A DNA stretch of 64,000 nt from Castanea sativa (lineage: Eukaryota > Streptophyta > Magnoliopsida > Fagales > Fagaceae): contig NC_134013.1 of the NCBI RefSeq assembly GCF_040712315.1, positions 1,709,001 to 1,773,000 of the forward strand. Direction: 5' to 3'. The translations under genes and the position numbers were made by a program. This document shows positions 23,454 through 36,200 of the stretch, piece by piece. Positions within the stretch are counted from its first letter, which is position 1. Every line of letters begins with the position of its first letter. The notes under the pieces are model-generated. The model was not told the origin of the DNA and ran no database searches. It saw only the letters and a list, made by a program, of their open reading frames with translations.

Positions 23454-25977
23454 TATACATTTATCACATTCATTTGATTTATAACCATTCTTAATAATGC
23501 AGGAATCAAACTTTTCATGACATTACTTAGGTGCTTGTTTTAAGCCATATAGAGATTTAATTAGCTTACAAACCTTGCTTTCTTGTCCAGGCTCTACAAA
23601 GCCTTTAGGCTGATCCATATAAAACTCTTCTTCTGGGTCCCCATTTAGAAAAATAGTTTTTACATCCATTTGATGAATTTTCAAATAAAAAATTGCAGCA
23701 TTAGCAATTAACAATCTAATAGATGTAATTCTTGTTACCGGAGAAAAAGTATCAAAGAAATCAAGATCGGCTTTTTATTTAAAACCTTTCGCAACAAGTC
23801 TAGCTTTAAACTTATGTATTGATCCATCTGGTTTCAACTTTTTTCTAATGACCCATTTACAACCTATAGTCTTACAACCCGATGGAAGATCTACTAATTT
23901 CCAAGTTCTATTAGAAATTAGAGATTTTATCTCATCATTTATAGTCTCTTTCCAAAATATAGCATTAGGTGATGTTAAAGCCTCTTTTAAATTTTGGAGA
24001 TTTTTCTTAATGTTAAAAACATAATAATCAGGACCAAAATCCTTTTCAACTCTAGCTTTTTTACTCCTTCTAGGTTCCATTTCAAAATTTTCTTGATTTT
24101 GTGAATGTGAAGCAGAGGAACTAGGTTGTCACAAAATATTTTCTTCACCCCCACTATTTTCCAAATTAAAAGGAAATTTTTCTTCATATAAAATTGCATC
24201 ACTAGATTAAAAAATTATTTTGTTTTCAAGATCAAAAAATCTATAAGCTGCACTATTAATTGCATAAGCAAGAAAAGCACAAGCGGTAACTCTTATACCT
24301 AATTTAGGTATTTTAGAGTCCGTAAGCCTTACATAAGCAAGACAACCCCACACTCTCAAATATCCCAAATTTGGCTTATGTCCTTTCCACATCTCAAAAG
24401 GTGTGGTATGTGACTTTTTATGTGGCACCCTATTCAAAACATGACATGTAGTTAAAATAGCTTCACCCCAAAAATGTAAAGGTGCACAAGATTCAATTAA
24501 CATGGCATTTGTTAACTCAATTAGAGTTCTATTTTTTCTTTCAGCCACACCATTAGAAGCAAGTGAATATGGTGTAGTAGTTTCATGGATAATTCTCAAA
24601 GACTGAACAAATGAGTTGAATGCACTTAATTCATACTCACAGCCTCTATCATTTCTTTTTTTTTTTTTTTTTTTCTACCAAATTGATTTTCTACTTCTTT
24701 TAAAAAATCTTGAAAATTTTCAAAATCATAACTTTTATTTTTCAAAAAATAAATAGTTTTATATTTTGAGAAATCATCAATAAAAGTGATAATATATCTA
24801 TTTCCCCCACGAGTTAAAATTCCCTCAAATTCACATAAATCGAAGTGAATTAACTCAAGCAATTTGGTATTTCTTACAACACTTTTATGAGGTCTTTTTG
24901 TAATCTTAGCTTGACTACAAGTTTCACATTTTTCAAAATTTTTTGACAGTCTTGGAATTAATCTTAAACTACTCATGATTCCCACATATCTACTATTTAT
25001 ATGACACAAATGAGCACGCCAAAAATTAATAGAAGAAAGCATATAAACTGAATTGGTAGATGCTTTTTTATTCTCAACATTCAATTTAAACATTTCATCA
25101 CAAGCATAACCCTTACCCACAAATAATTCTTTTTTAGTGATTACATAATTATCAGATTCCATAGTTTGCTTGAAGCGAGCCTTGTTAAGCAAAATACTTG
25201 ACATCAAATTCTTTCTCATAGACGGAGTATAAAGTACATCTTTCAATGTAATCACACGTCCAGAAGTGAATTTCAAATCAACCTCACCACTCTTAAAAAC
25301 CTTGGTTTTGCTAGAGTCACCAAACATAACAGTTTTTTCTTCTTCAAAAGGAGTGTACAACTTGAACCAATTTTTTTCATAATAGATGTGCCTATTAGCA
25401 CTAGAATCTACCCGCCACTCTTCAACATATTGCACTATATTGATGGCTGTAATCATAGCCACTAAAGGCTATTCAAATACATTAGCCTGCGGGACAAATT
25501 CATGTTTCCGAAATTTTCAAAATCATGCAATATGCTTGTAACGCCCCAAAATCATAAGCAATAAAAGTCTATTCAATCAAAATAATCCATAAAAAAAAAT
25601 TAAATAAAAGTAACCAACAACCTAAAATCTCATCACAAATGTCAGAGCTCTAGTCCACCAAAGAAAAAACATCCTAAAAATAATTCTCCAATACAATGTT
25701 TAACGCCATAAAATAATAATAATATCCTCAGTTCCACAAAATAATTTATAACTGTTGTCTTCCAAGAATCTCTACTCCAATAATCCCTCTAATGTATCTG
25801 TAAGGGAAAATAAAGGGGGGTGAGATAACTCAATAAGTGGAATTCACTAACATTGGAGTGTGGGAACAAACCTTACAAATAAATAATTCTTACAACAAAT
25901 TCATAACTTGTAACTCATCAATATTTTATCATCAAATATTTCATATAAAAAAAAATATCTTTATTTTGTGCGCCATC

Positions 25978-25978
<1 letters not shown>

Positions 25979-26027
<49 letters not shown>
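25979..26027. repeat. (AT)n microsatellite
   Basis: About 48 bp of AT dinucleotides in the large solo LTR. Confidence 0.95.
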
Positions 26028-26035
<8 letters not shown>

Positions 26036-26967
26036 TTAATTCTATCACATAAACAATTTCCTAGGCTTTTTCGTGATCAACGTTTACGCCCCGTTGACAG
26101 GGTTGTGCTGTCTCCTTTTTGGGACTGGAACCTCTTTTTCATTCCCTTTCTTAAGGATGGCTCCTTTTGAACCTAAAAATACACTCCCTTTATAAGGAGC
26201 TTCCTTTTTGGATCCTCAATAGTCTACTCCCTTGCTAAGGAGCTATCAAATGTGCACTGTCCCCTTTTCTGGAACCGTCCCTTACTAAGGACTAGTTGTA
26301 GTATGATGGTCCATTGCTAAGAACTAAATACAATACTGAGCTTTTAACCACGACTTGCCATATGTTTTCAAAAAACATATTCAATATGCTCACAAAAATA
26401 ATCCATTCATAATTCTAAAAAATATAAAGATATATTCACACATACAAGTTTAAATAAATTTAGGTTATCCCACAAGTTTTTCAGAAAATGAATAGTCAAT
26501 GTGCACATCAAGCATTTATAAAATATCAATTTATATATATAATACCAAAATATTTCTTTGATATAAAATAGTTTAATAATCATTATTGTTTTGGGAAAAC
26601 CCCCAAAATTAGTAAACACCACTTACCTCTTAGTTGCAAAAATAAAAGGAATCAATCACCCTTGAGTCACAATGAATCAGTAGAATTAGAGCCTAGCAAC
26701 ACCAAAAATAGGTCCATCAATACATGAATTTCCCACTAAAATCTGTTTTCATACTTAGACAATATAATCTTAGACAACACTGATATTTCCAAAAGTTTAT
26801 ATTTATTTACGTAACTCTCCAGTTCACTTTCAGCTTTAATCTAATTGTTCTGTTTCACATATTTTTACGATCCATTAACAGGCATGATTGTACTGCAACT
26901 TTATAAAACTCTATCATTTCACTATAGGTCTCGCCATCATATATTCTACTATTCCTTAAAAGCCACA

Positions 26968-27051
<84 letters not shown>
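26968..27051. repeat. (AT)n followed by (CA)n microsatellite
   Basis: AT repeats to about 27,001, then CA repeats to 27,051. A minus-strand open frame reading Cys-Val repeats here is an artefact of the dinucleotide run. Confidence 0.95.
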
Positions 27052-27054
<3 letters not shown>

Positions 27055-27166
27055 TCAGATCAACCTAATATTTATATCTATTAATCAAAAGTAGAAGCCA
27101 CATATTATAGTATTCTTAATTTATCAATCCGATTGCATATATTTTTCCCTTGATGCCGCTGACATG

Positions 27167-27661
27167 GTTGTCAAAATTCCGATCTAGATCCTACGATCCT
27201 ACAATTTTACGATCCCACTTGTTTAAAATGATCTGGATCTTTCAATCGTTTAGGATATGTAGAATCATATAATTCTGACAATCCCAAACGACCTTGGTTT
27301 TTTGTAATTTTTTTTAACTTGACAAAAGTCTCAGTTGGATCTAAATGAAAAATAAAATCCCAATAGACCAAGTTTCTCCACTCTAATATAGAGAAGTGTT
27401 AGTTGGACCCAAATAAAAAATATTCCAATAGAGTGTCACAATTTGAGGTTTTTGGCATCTTCAAATGATGCTTACAAATGGATGCAGTGATGTATGGTAA
27501 TTATATTAATGAATATATAATTTATGTGATTATTTAATATACCAATGTGTATTTTTTTTTTTTCAAATAATATAGGATCTTACGATCCACGATCCGATCT
27601 TACGATCTACGATCCCACCTACCTCTCACGATCTTACGTAAGATCCCGATTTTGACAACCT
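27167..27661. mobile_element. MITE with GGTTGTCAAAA terminal inverted repeats
   Basis: The left end is GGTTGTCAAAATTCCGATC and the right end, reverse complemented, is GGTTGTCAAAATCGGGATC. The subterminal regions are dense in TACGATC/GATCGTA-like motifs in both orientations. I recognise the ending CGATTTTGACAACC from a common plant MITE. The family assignment is uncertain and no clear target duplication is visible. Confidence 0.65.
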
Positions 27662-29179
27662 TTGGACTTGTACTTGGACCATAACAAAAGTGTGATGGTT
27701 TAACGGTCAACAATTGAGGCTATATAAGTGAATACATATTAACCACAAGCACTCTTCTCCTTTTCACATGGTGACAAACTTGAAATGATAAGTCCAAGTC
27801 TTTTACTCCATTAGGCACAAATTCAAAGCCTGTGGCCCTTTCCTGACATATTGACCATTCCTTATCTAATATAATACAATTATATGAGTCATTTTCTATT
27901 AGTATAATGATAGTCTAGGTTCATGACAATTGCTAGCTATTGACTATTCAAACTTCTTAAATTTAGAGCAAGACAATCATACCTGAAATACTTGTGCACA
28001 ACTGTAGAGAAGAAAAGAAACAGCTCAAACGTGTGTTACGGCTAAAAACAAAAAGGAACTTTCTTATGTACATACACGTGTAACTTAAAAGGTAAAAGAC
28101 TAGGGTTATCAAGGCCCATATTTTTACTTATGCCACCTCACTTGGGCTTCATATTTCATAGCATTTATCTTATTTTTAATATCTTAGGCTCAAGTCAATT
28201 TAATCCATTTAATTGTAGGTCTCCTTTATAATTTACGTATAATAATTAAATTAATATCAAAATTATGGGGCGTTACAATGCCCACTCTTGCCACAGACAA
28301 AACATGATTTATTAGATTGATCTTGTGAAGGAGACCCTTGGTTCTTATTGTAATTTTTATTCGGGTTTCCCCTTCCATGAGATCTATTATTATTTTTGAA
28401 AACTCTTTTTTTAGACTTCAATTAACCATTTCTAGGAAAATGATTTTTGAGCATATTATTATTGGCTGAAATAAGGTTTACCTTTGTGGTAGAATTACCA
28501 TTGCTCTCTTGTGTCATGAATGCATCTTGTCCTCTAGCCTCCTCCTCCACTCGGATGCGTGTGATCAAAGTCTACAAGAATGTCTACTTTTTTTTGTGCC
28601 GCAAATTCTTTTGGAACTCCCTCCAAGATTGTGATAGTATTTTAATTATGCCAGTTACAACCAAATTGTCTCCAATCTTTATACCTTCAGATCTCAATTC
28701 TGCCACAATCATTTGGAAGTATTGTGCTTGATCCACCACTGATTTTCCATCCACCATTTGGTAACAGAAAAATCTACTAACAGTGTCCTTCTTTACACTA
28801 ACCTCCTCAACATCATACTTGCTTTGTAAAGCTTTCCAAATTTTCTTGGCCGAATTATAAGTTGTATCATAATAATCATGGAAATGATCGGCAAGACAAT
28901 TCAAAAGATAAGAGCAACAATTATATTCATCTTTTGTATACTTATTTATTTTTTCTTAATGGAGACTAAATTCTTCCTCACTCATCTCATCGGTAGAAAC
29001 TTTTGATGGATTCTTGTCAGTGAAGATGTACGCGACTTTGAGAAGACTCAAGTAGAAGGGGATCTTTCATTTCCACCTCTTGAAGTGGGCTCCTTTAAAG
29101 CGAAAGGACTTGTTGAGATCTCCATCAGGCTCATTTAGTTTCTCTTTTGTAGGCTCCATGTATTGAATCTCCTTAAAAT

Positions 29180-30082
29180 TATTTATGCAAACACAATAAT
29201 AATGGAAATAACACAAAAGAGAAATTGAATAATATTTCTGAATATTATTAATTTAAAGAGAAAAATTACATAACACTATTTTGACTGAGGCGCGACACTC
29301 GTTCTTTTTGAGGAGATTCAAGCCCTTGGTTGGCTAAACTTTGTAACCAGTACAGACCTTCTTTGATTTGTCTTCCCCAAGATATAACAGCCCAACAAGT
29401 GTCGTATAGATAGAACAACCTCTGCACAAAGTGTTTAATCCCAAAACTCCGCTAGAAAGAACACCCTTTCTTGCCAAGAACCTCTCTATTTTTTTAGTGT
29501 ATATTGCAGTCACTTGGATTCGGTCTGAATGAGTCTATTTTAGGCTCAATGGACCTCATGAAATTACTATCCAAATTAATTTGATTAATTAGGTCCATTA
29601 TTCTAATGTAGTAGGTGTTACAAGATTAATTGTTAGATATTAATCTGATAGGCTGGAGTTACACAATTAAATGTGAGATAAGGAATTTCTGAAGAATGAA
29701 AAAACCCAAACGGATAGTCCATTAAGTGGGTTAATGGCTCTTCATGTTCCATAATAAAAACGAAGTATTAATTCCGGTCATTTACTCATCAACGAATATG
29801 GTAATTAATCTGAATGGGTTGTCAAGTAGGAGGAAACAAGAGGCTGATTCATTTATATTTTTGACACCTCCCCCTTACGCACGTATCTAGCTCAATATCT
29901 GAGTCAATTCATATTAGCCCATTAATTATCACAATTAAAAGGAATAAAAAAGTTTCTCTCATTTTCAATATGAAATTAAACATTTTCACTAATTCCTCAT
30001 CTTTCATATTCACTCTCATATCTTTACATTTATGTTGTAATATTTATTCATTTTAATTAATTAATATTAAAATGCTCCAACA
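29180..30082 (-). repeat. 5' LTR of copia element 1
   Basis: Counterpart of 20,241-21,051. The outer end GCTCCAACA is intact. The inner end is eroded (TATTTATGCAAAC instead of TGTTGGTGCAAAC). It holds about 100 bp (29,775-29,890) that the other LTR lacks. Confidence 0.85.
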
Positions 30083-30265
30083 CTATCCATAATTTTAGTT
30101 GTTACATATGGATATGGAAAGCTTGTAAAATATGATGTGTAAGAAAACTTTATATTTTTGGAAATACATTAATTTTAAAACTTATTATTTGCACCAAGGA
30201 ATAACAATTACATCAATTTTAAAAAAGAATAGTTATTTTTCAATTTAAAGAATAGTTATTTCAAT

Positions 30266-30487
30266 GAGTCCAAATCTTCTATCCCATTTTTCCTGCTCTA
30301 CTCTATACTCCACCAATAAAAACTTGTCACGTGTTTGCCTAATTAATTAAATACTATTATTAATTAATAACCGTAGCATTAATAAGTCAATAATGATAGT
30401 ATTTAATTAATTAGGCAAACACGTGACAAGTTTTTATTGGTGGAGTATAGAGTGGAGCAGGAAAAGTGAGATAGAAGATTTGGACTC
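30266..30487. mobile_element. Fold-back MITE, copy 1 (222 bp)
   Basis: Almost the whole element is palindromic: it begins GAGTCCAAATCTTCTATCCC and ends with the inverse, with arms of about 95 bp around an AT-rich centre. The same 222-bp element is at 36,874-37,095 with its centre reversed. It interrupts the Tourist-like MITE. No clear target duplication is visible at this copy. Confidence 0.8.
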
Positions 30488-30551
30488 AATTGCTATTACA
30501 CATGAATAATTATTCCATTACAGGAGTTATTACAGCATACCAAATGTACCC

Positions 30552-31285
30552 TTATTGTTTTCTACTCTTAACACGCTAATATCTCTAAGTAGGATTAGTT
30601 TCCGTTAGTTAGCCAACTAGGAGTAAGTCTAGTGCCAAAAAAAAATTCACTACTTTTGCCACAACTTGCATATGCGGCGTGTTGTAAGTAGTGCACATAA
30701 AATAGTAGTACATATGAGTCTATGATTTCACCAATCACGACTTGCCATTCGGTGAAGTTATAGAATTAATTCTGCTACTAATCTTACTCGCCCACTAGTG
30801 TTAACGTTAGTTGGAGGGGATCAAACGTTCCAATCAAAACTTAAAAGCAAAAATAAAAAAAGTAATCAAAAAGACGTCACAATCACATGGCTCTTTTATC
30901 TGTTTTCCTCAGCCCTTGGGTGTGAATGGCTTTTCACACCTCTTACGCCTTTCTTTCAACTCCAGCTAGTTGTTTCCATCGTGAATTTGGATATTTTGAT
31001 TCTTGGTTAATCAGAGCAATATAGTAAAGAAATAAATAGACACGTGTCCTTTGTTGAGTGGAGGAGCAAGGACTGGGACAAAGACCTTGAGACAAAGGAT
31101 GCGCATTCCCTCCCTCCTACTATATTTGGCATGTTTCATATATTTTTTTTTTTAAGAAAACACCATTTAATAAATTGAGTATTAAGTAACTTAATTTTGG
31201 CAAATGAATCTGTATGAAAAGTTAGTAACTTTTGAAAGATAGAATTAATACCAATGAATATTGTGCAACATTTTATTAAGAATTA
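30552..31285. other. Unassigned sequence upstream of gene C
   Basis: No supported gene; the open frame at 30,798-31,010 shows no family resemblance. The block contains the right arm (31,042-31,107) of the inverted repeat that starts at 19,866. From about 31,250 it becomes homologous to the promoters of the other neprosin copies. Confidence 0.5.
31042..31107 (-). repeat. Right arm of a distant inverted repeat
   Basis: Contains ACTGGGACAAAGACCTTGAG, the reverse complement (with few differences) of the block at 19,866-19,927. Confidence 0.8.
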
Positions 31286-31774
31286 AGGTACGTTTGGTAC
31301 ATTGAATATAGATTACAACAAGAATGGTAATCTTTATTATCGGAAATAAAATGTATTGTAATGGAATAACTAAACATATTCATTAGTTTGGTTTTAAGTT
31401 GTAACCTTAGAATAAAACTTATGATCTATTTTAGGAAATATCACATTTATACAATTATATTACCTAGAAAATAATATATTTTAAATTTTAGAGAGATAAG
31501 TTATTTTTTTATGATTTTTTATTTCCATAATTGTTAGGTGGATATGGAAAGTTTATTTATTTGGAAATATATTAATGTTAGAAATTATTACATCTACTAA
31601 GGAATAGCTATTACAACCTTTTTAGAGAGGAATAGTTATTCCTCATTTTAAAGAATAACTATTCATAAGAAATGACTATTTCCTATAATAAAAATATAAC
31701 CATACTATTGAATAGCTAAATCATAAGAATAACTGTTACATTACAGTGCCGATTATAGTCTACCAAACGTGCCC
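31286..31774. mobile_element. Tourist-like MITE in the promoter of gene C
   Basis: Ends AGGTACGTTTGGTA and ACCAAACGTGCCC, preceded by TTA and followed by TTC (TTA at the gene A copy). Genes B and D show the empty site GAATTAGTGCTTTCC at the same position, which proves insertion into the A/C lineage before the block duplication. Confidence 0.85.
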
Positions 31775-31806
31775 TTCATGTTTTCCTTCCCTATGCCAAA
31801 CTAACT

Positions 31807-31813
31807 TATAAAT
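31807..31813 (+). promoter_or_regulatory. TATA box of neprosin gene C
   Basis: TATAAAT lies 71 bp before the ATG, within the leader shared by all four copies. The MITE ends only about 30 bp upstream of it, so sequences further upstream have been displaced in A and C but not in B and D. Confidence 0.6.
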
Positions 31814-32915
31814 CTCTTTCAGTTTCTTGCTACTCTCCTTACGTATAGTTTGTTTGCTTGAGAGAGATAGAGGAAGAGAGAGTATGGGGAAAAAAATTAC
31901 TCTGAGGCTTTTGTTTGTGATAGCTTTGCTTGTATTGGGCAATGTAGGTGTAAAAGCTAAAGCTAGAAAATTTTCATCAGAAATCAACAGAAAATTGAAG
32001 CTTCTCAACAAGCCAGCAATCAAGAGTATTAAGGTTTTTTCTTTTCTTTTTTTTTTTCTATTAAACTTTCCACTGTCCTCCTATACAAAGATGCATAGAC
32101 ACTATGGGTTCTAGTGGACTTAATCGATGAAATCTCTTTTATCATCTAATAAGAATTTTGGTATTCAAAGCTTGCTGACACCAAGAATCAATTGGTGTCT
32201 TGATCTAATGATAAAGAGCAATATCACATAACAGATACCACAGGTTAAAATTGTGTAGTATCTATCAACAACAACAACAGAAAAAGGAGGATAGACACTT
32301 TGAAATTTTCCATGTGTCTGTGTTCAACACGTCAAGGGAAACTCCTACATGTGTGTTCTTATTGTGTTAGGAGGAAAATAATAGTTAAATTTAGAATTTA
32401 GATATATTTATATATATTTGGATAACTATTATTTATTTTAGTAACATAAAATAAGCATAGAATATACCTATTAATGACTAAAATCTACCTTTTTTTAGAA
32501 CCAAACATACACACACTCGCACACAATGGAGGGGGAATGAGGTTCTAACACAAAGGAACACCACAAATTTCACTCAAAAACCATGATAATAGAACAACCT
32601 AACGATCTATCACTTTTCTATCCCAAAAAAGAACTACTTAACAATGTATATTAATTAATTGTGATATCCCCACTGCCTCATATTATAATTTTTCAAGAAT
32701 TTATGTGTATTGTGTCATTCCGTGTTAGTGTCCATGTTTCTGCTCTACATATCTATTATAAATATTAAGAGCATGTTTGCTATGCGGTAATTAGATCTCA
32801 TAATGGAATGGTAATTCATTTATAGTAGCTATTCAATTATTTGGTTGTATCTTCATTATAGGGAATAGTTATTACCTAAATTGAGGAATAGTTATCACTC
32901 TCTAAAGATAGGTAT

Positions 32916-33099
32916 CCCTATCACCGCACACCTCTGGTGCAATGGTCACTCCACATGTATAAATGCTTGTGGAGTGTGGGGGGTAAGGGCCGAGGTTCGG
33001 GTCGGGGTTCAAGTCTCTAGGAGGGAGCTTCACACACATTTACATTTGGATTAGGCTATAGTAGAAATTTTATCTTGTATCAAATAAAAAAGAAAAAAA
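32916..33099 (+). mobile_element. tRNA-derived SINE
   Basis: A 184-bp insertion flanked by the perfect 9-bp repeat GATAGGTAT (32,907-32,915 and 33,100-33,108). Gene A has the unoccupied site ATAGGTATTCC. The head has tRNA character: CTCTGGTGCAATGGTCACTC resembles a pol III A-box region and GGTTCAAGTCT is a good B box. The tail is TTATCTTGTATC followed by an A-rich end. A relative lies in reverse orientation at 61,583-61,735. Confidence 0.8.
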
Positions 33100-33251
33100 G
33101 ATAGGTATTCCTTAGTAGGTGTAAAAACCTTTTAAATTAATATATTTTCAAAATTACAAAAATTTTATATGTATCATCTTTTACAAGATTTCTATATGTA
33201 ACAACTAATTTTACAGCCAAATGTATGAACTATGAATAGGAGTTCTATTAT

Positions 33252-33254
<3 letters not shown>

Positions 33255-33285
<31 letters not shown>
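33255..33285. repeat. (AT)n microsatellite
   Basis: AT dinucleotides in intron 1 of gene C, at the place of the AC/AT repeat in gene A. Confidence 0.95.
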
Positions 33286-33288
<3 letters not shown>

Positions 33289-36200
33289 CTTGATAATAAA
33301 TATTAATATTTTTTATAATAAAAAAAAAGATAATAGATTAATATTCCTATCGTAATCTCCCTAGTGCACCAAGCATACCCTAAGTTATTTGTCTAGCCTT
33401 ACTCTCTCACGTAGTTTTCAATTAAAAGAAAATTAATTTGGACATTTCCTTAATTTCTAATCTATGACAAGATTTGGTTGAACCCAATTCTTTGCCTCCA
33501 TTTCACTTTTTTTTTTCCTTCTAAATCATACCATTTGAACACTACGACATCTAAAATTGAAATCCTCCATAGGAAAAATCTCATTCAGAGTACCCATGTG
33601 GCTCTGCCACAGTAAAATATGTTATTAATACTATTTTTTTTCATACATTAGAGGTTGTAACCCAGAGCAAATCATATCTCGTGGTAGAATGTGGCATAGA
33701 TTATACTTGTCAATAGGCCAGCACATCTAGGGTGGGAAACGTCAATAGACCAAAATTTCTATTGTTTTGAGCATATAGATTGTATAATTCCCATAAATAA
33801 TTAACCATGATGTGGTATAAAGTTTAAAATATAGCACTGGCGTAACAAAATGTATATTGAAAGTTGTCTTGTTTATTAAAGTATTATATGTATGGGAGTG
33901 CATCACTGTTAGTGCTAGTTATCAAGATATTTTTGTGATTATTAATATATATTTCTTGGATCTAATAGTGTACACATTTTCACATCATTTAAAATTTTAA
34001 ATGAGTAGACAACACAAAATACATCTTTAAATTTGTAATATTTAATCCAAATAAAAATGGATTCATTTTAAATGAAGAGGATTCTAACGTTATTAACTAA
34101 GTATGCTAAGCATTGCCATGGAAGATTTGCCTTTACTTTCTTTGTTGCCTTATTGCTAAATGATGTACTTAAATTATAAAATGAATAAAGCTTCTATAAA
34201 TTATAAAATGAATAAAGCTTCTATCTTTTAACTTTCATTAAAGGGTTGCTAAGTATTTGCGGTTCGTATAGAGTGAAGATGGAGATATTATCGATTGTAT
34301 TGACATCTACAAGCAACCTGCTTTTGATCATCCTGCATTAAAGAACCATAAAATTGAGGTACATTTTCTTTCATAACCTTATTTTCTCTTCATATATATT
34401 AGATTATCTCTTAAAAATATACTTATATGTGTGTATGATGCAACAAAATGAACTTATTAGTGAAGTTATAAGAAAAAGTCTAGGGCATCTAAAATTATTA
34501 ATTCCTTCAATGCACTTCTAGAATTGGACTCAATTTTATATAATATTCACTTTACTTTTTTTTATTTTCCTCATCAATACTTAACTAAGCTGACATGTAT
34601 ACTCACCATATAATATAAGAGAAATTATAAGCACACAACTTTTATACCACAACTCTAATATGATAAATTATGAGTAATCGAAAAAAAAAAAAGATTTATT
34701 TGAAAGTGATGCTTCACCTCACAATCAATCATTTCAACAAGTTGTAGCATAATATAAGAGAAATTATAAGCATACAACTTTTATGCCACAATTTTGATGT
34801 GATAGATTGTGAGTGTTGTGAAAAAAAATGGTGAACTTTATACGAAATTGATGCTTCACTGCTCACAATCAATCATTTCAAAAAGTTGTGGCATAACGTG
34901 TGGTCATAGAAGAACTCATAATATAATACTTCCTGTTATTTGCAGATGAGACCGAGCATTAGTTTTCCATCTGATACTACTACAACTGCTAAAAACGAGA
35001 CATCTCTACCAGTTCTGTCTCAAATTTGGCACAAAAGTGGAAGCTGTCCAACGGGAACCATTCCCATTCGCAGAATTAGGAGGCAAGAATTACTGAGGGC
35101 TGCTTCCCTCGAGCACTTTGGAAGGGAAGGCCCGCGGACTTCTTCTGTTGCAAACACAACGAATAACTAAAGAGTCACTTTGTATACCAAAATAATGGCA
35201 CTAAATTCCAAGTCTTTCCTCCACGTGACCACTCGGTATAATATAAGAGCCTATTGATATCTTTTTTTCTTTTTCTTTTTTCCATAGACATCATATAGTT
35301 CTGCACTTGTGCTAATGGACACGAGCTCAGAACAATTTGATTACAATTTTTTTTACATGTTGATTAGATATTATTTATTATCATAAAATTATAACTTTAA
35401 AGTAAAAATATATATTTAAATATTCTATAGATGAAATAGATGCACACAAAAAAAGTTATTGAGTATTGTAATATTAACAAAGATTTAGACTAGGTGTAAC
35501 TTGATTTTGACTATTAATGTTTGTTTGTGTATATTTAAAGATGGATGCAAACATATCAGTGATCAGTGGAAGATTTTTTTTTTTTATAACAGTTTTCTTT
35601 GGGAGATATTATCTCGAGCAAAGTATGTATTATTTGAGTAATGCTAGAGATACAAATTTTTTTATAAAAAATTTTACAAATTGCTAATGCTGCCACCAAA
35701 AAAAGGAAGAAGAAAGCATCCAACATGCAAGTTTGTTCCAAAAGATTTCGTGATTTTTAACAACAAAATTTTTTAATTTTAAATAATTGAAATCTTGCAA
35801 CTAGTTAATAAAAATGTTCATGTTGAAATTTTTCCTATTTTTAAATTATATTGATTTTTTTGGTGATGCTTGTGAACCAGGCTGCATATCTTCTTGCAAC
35901 TGGAGATAGTTATATTGGTGCTAGAGGATTTATAAATGTCTGGAATCCAAGAGTTCAATCTCCTGATGAATACACTACTGCTCAAATTTGGCTTAAAAAT
36001 GGCTCTGTCGTTACTTTTGAAAGTATTGAAGCAGGCTGGATGGTTGGTTCATTAAACAAAACATTAACCCCATTTTCCAGTACATATTTAATACACATGG
36101 TATTAGTTACATTTTCCCCCCTCAAAATTTGGTAATACTGTTTTCTGTTTTTCTAGGTCAACCCTAAGTTATTCAGTGATACTCAACCTCGACTATTTAT

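Larger units (their letters stand above)
25537..28277. mobile_element. Large solo LTR (about 2.7 kb) inserted in copia 1 gag
   Basis: Begins TGTAACGCCCCAAAAT and ends ATTATGGGGCGTTACA, so it has TG...CA ends that are also inverted repeats of each other. Flanking 5-mers are ATGCT and ATGCC. Removing the unit plus one 5-mer restores the copia frame (SGH then IA). No open frame inside resembles a protein. It carries AT and CA microsatellites and a further MITE. An LTR of a large Gypsy-type element fits the length; a non-autonomous TIR element is the alternative. Confidence 0.7.
21722..29159 (-). pseudogene. Copia element 1 polyprotein remnants
   Basis: Minus-strand pieces: gag from 29,159 down to 28,584 (UBN2-type, [16 protein letters not shown]); protease and pre-integrase from about 25,530 to 24,900, with the active-site region [10 protein letters not shown], where I would expect DSGA; integrase core to 24,207 ([39 protein letters not shown]); reverse transcriptase 24,080-23,523 (QMDVKTIFLNGD, SLYGLKQAP) and VDDML near 22,575; RNase H 22,344-21,722 (TRPDIAYAV, SDANWN, TMEAEL, HCDSTAAIG). 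Frameshifts and stops break it repeatedly, for example at the poly(T) run near 24,660. Both solo LTRs lie inside coding sequence, in the reverse transcriptase and at the nucleocapsid zinc knuckle. Confidence 0.9.
20241..30082 (-). mobile_element. Ty1/copia retrotransposon 1, decayed, with two nested solo LTRs
   Basis: Two LTRs (20,241-21,051 and 29,180-30,082) enclose a copia coding region read on the minus strand in the order gag, protease, integrase, reverse transcriptase, RNase H. Flanking 5-mers TTATC and CTATC match at four of five positions. Removing the two solo LTRs (22,641-23,453 and 25,537-28,277) makes the interior about 4.6 kb, normal for copia. No tRNA primer-binding site is visible next to the 5' LTR; the gag ATG (29,159) lies only about 20 bp from the LTR edge, so the leader appears deleted. 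Confidence 0.9.
19942..30551. mobile_element. Tourist-like MITE split by nested insertions
   Basis: The ends GGGTACGTTTGGTA and ACCAAATGTACCC are inverted and flanked by TTA on both sides (19,939-19,941 and 30,552-30,554). MITE sequence is visible at 19,942-19,961, 20,158-20,240, 30,083-30,265 and 30,488-30,551. The rest consists of a hAT-like MITE, a copia element and a fold-back MITE inserted into it. It belongs to the same family as the promoter MITEs of A and C. Confidence 0.75.
32769..33380. mobile_element. Tourist-like MITE in intron 1 of gene C, split by a SINE
   Basis: Left end GAGCATGTTTGCTATG and right end CCAAGCATACCC, flanked by TAA. It is orthologous to the copies in A, B and D, but carries a SINE at 32,916-33,099 that A lacks. 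Confidence 0.75.

Noticed and set aside
26855..27049. Cys-Val repeat protein on the minus strand
   Set aside because: Pure translation of a CA/AT microsatellite.
32926..33010. Possible tRNA gene
   Set aside because: A B-box-like motif is present but no cloverleaf could be drawn, and the 9-bp flanking duplication and A-rich tail identify a SINE.
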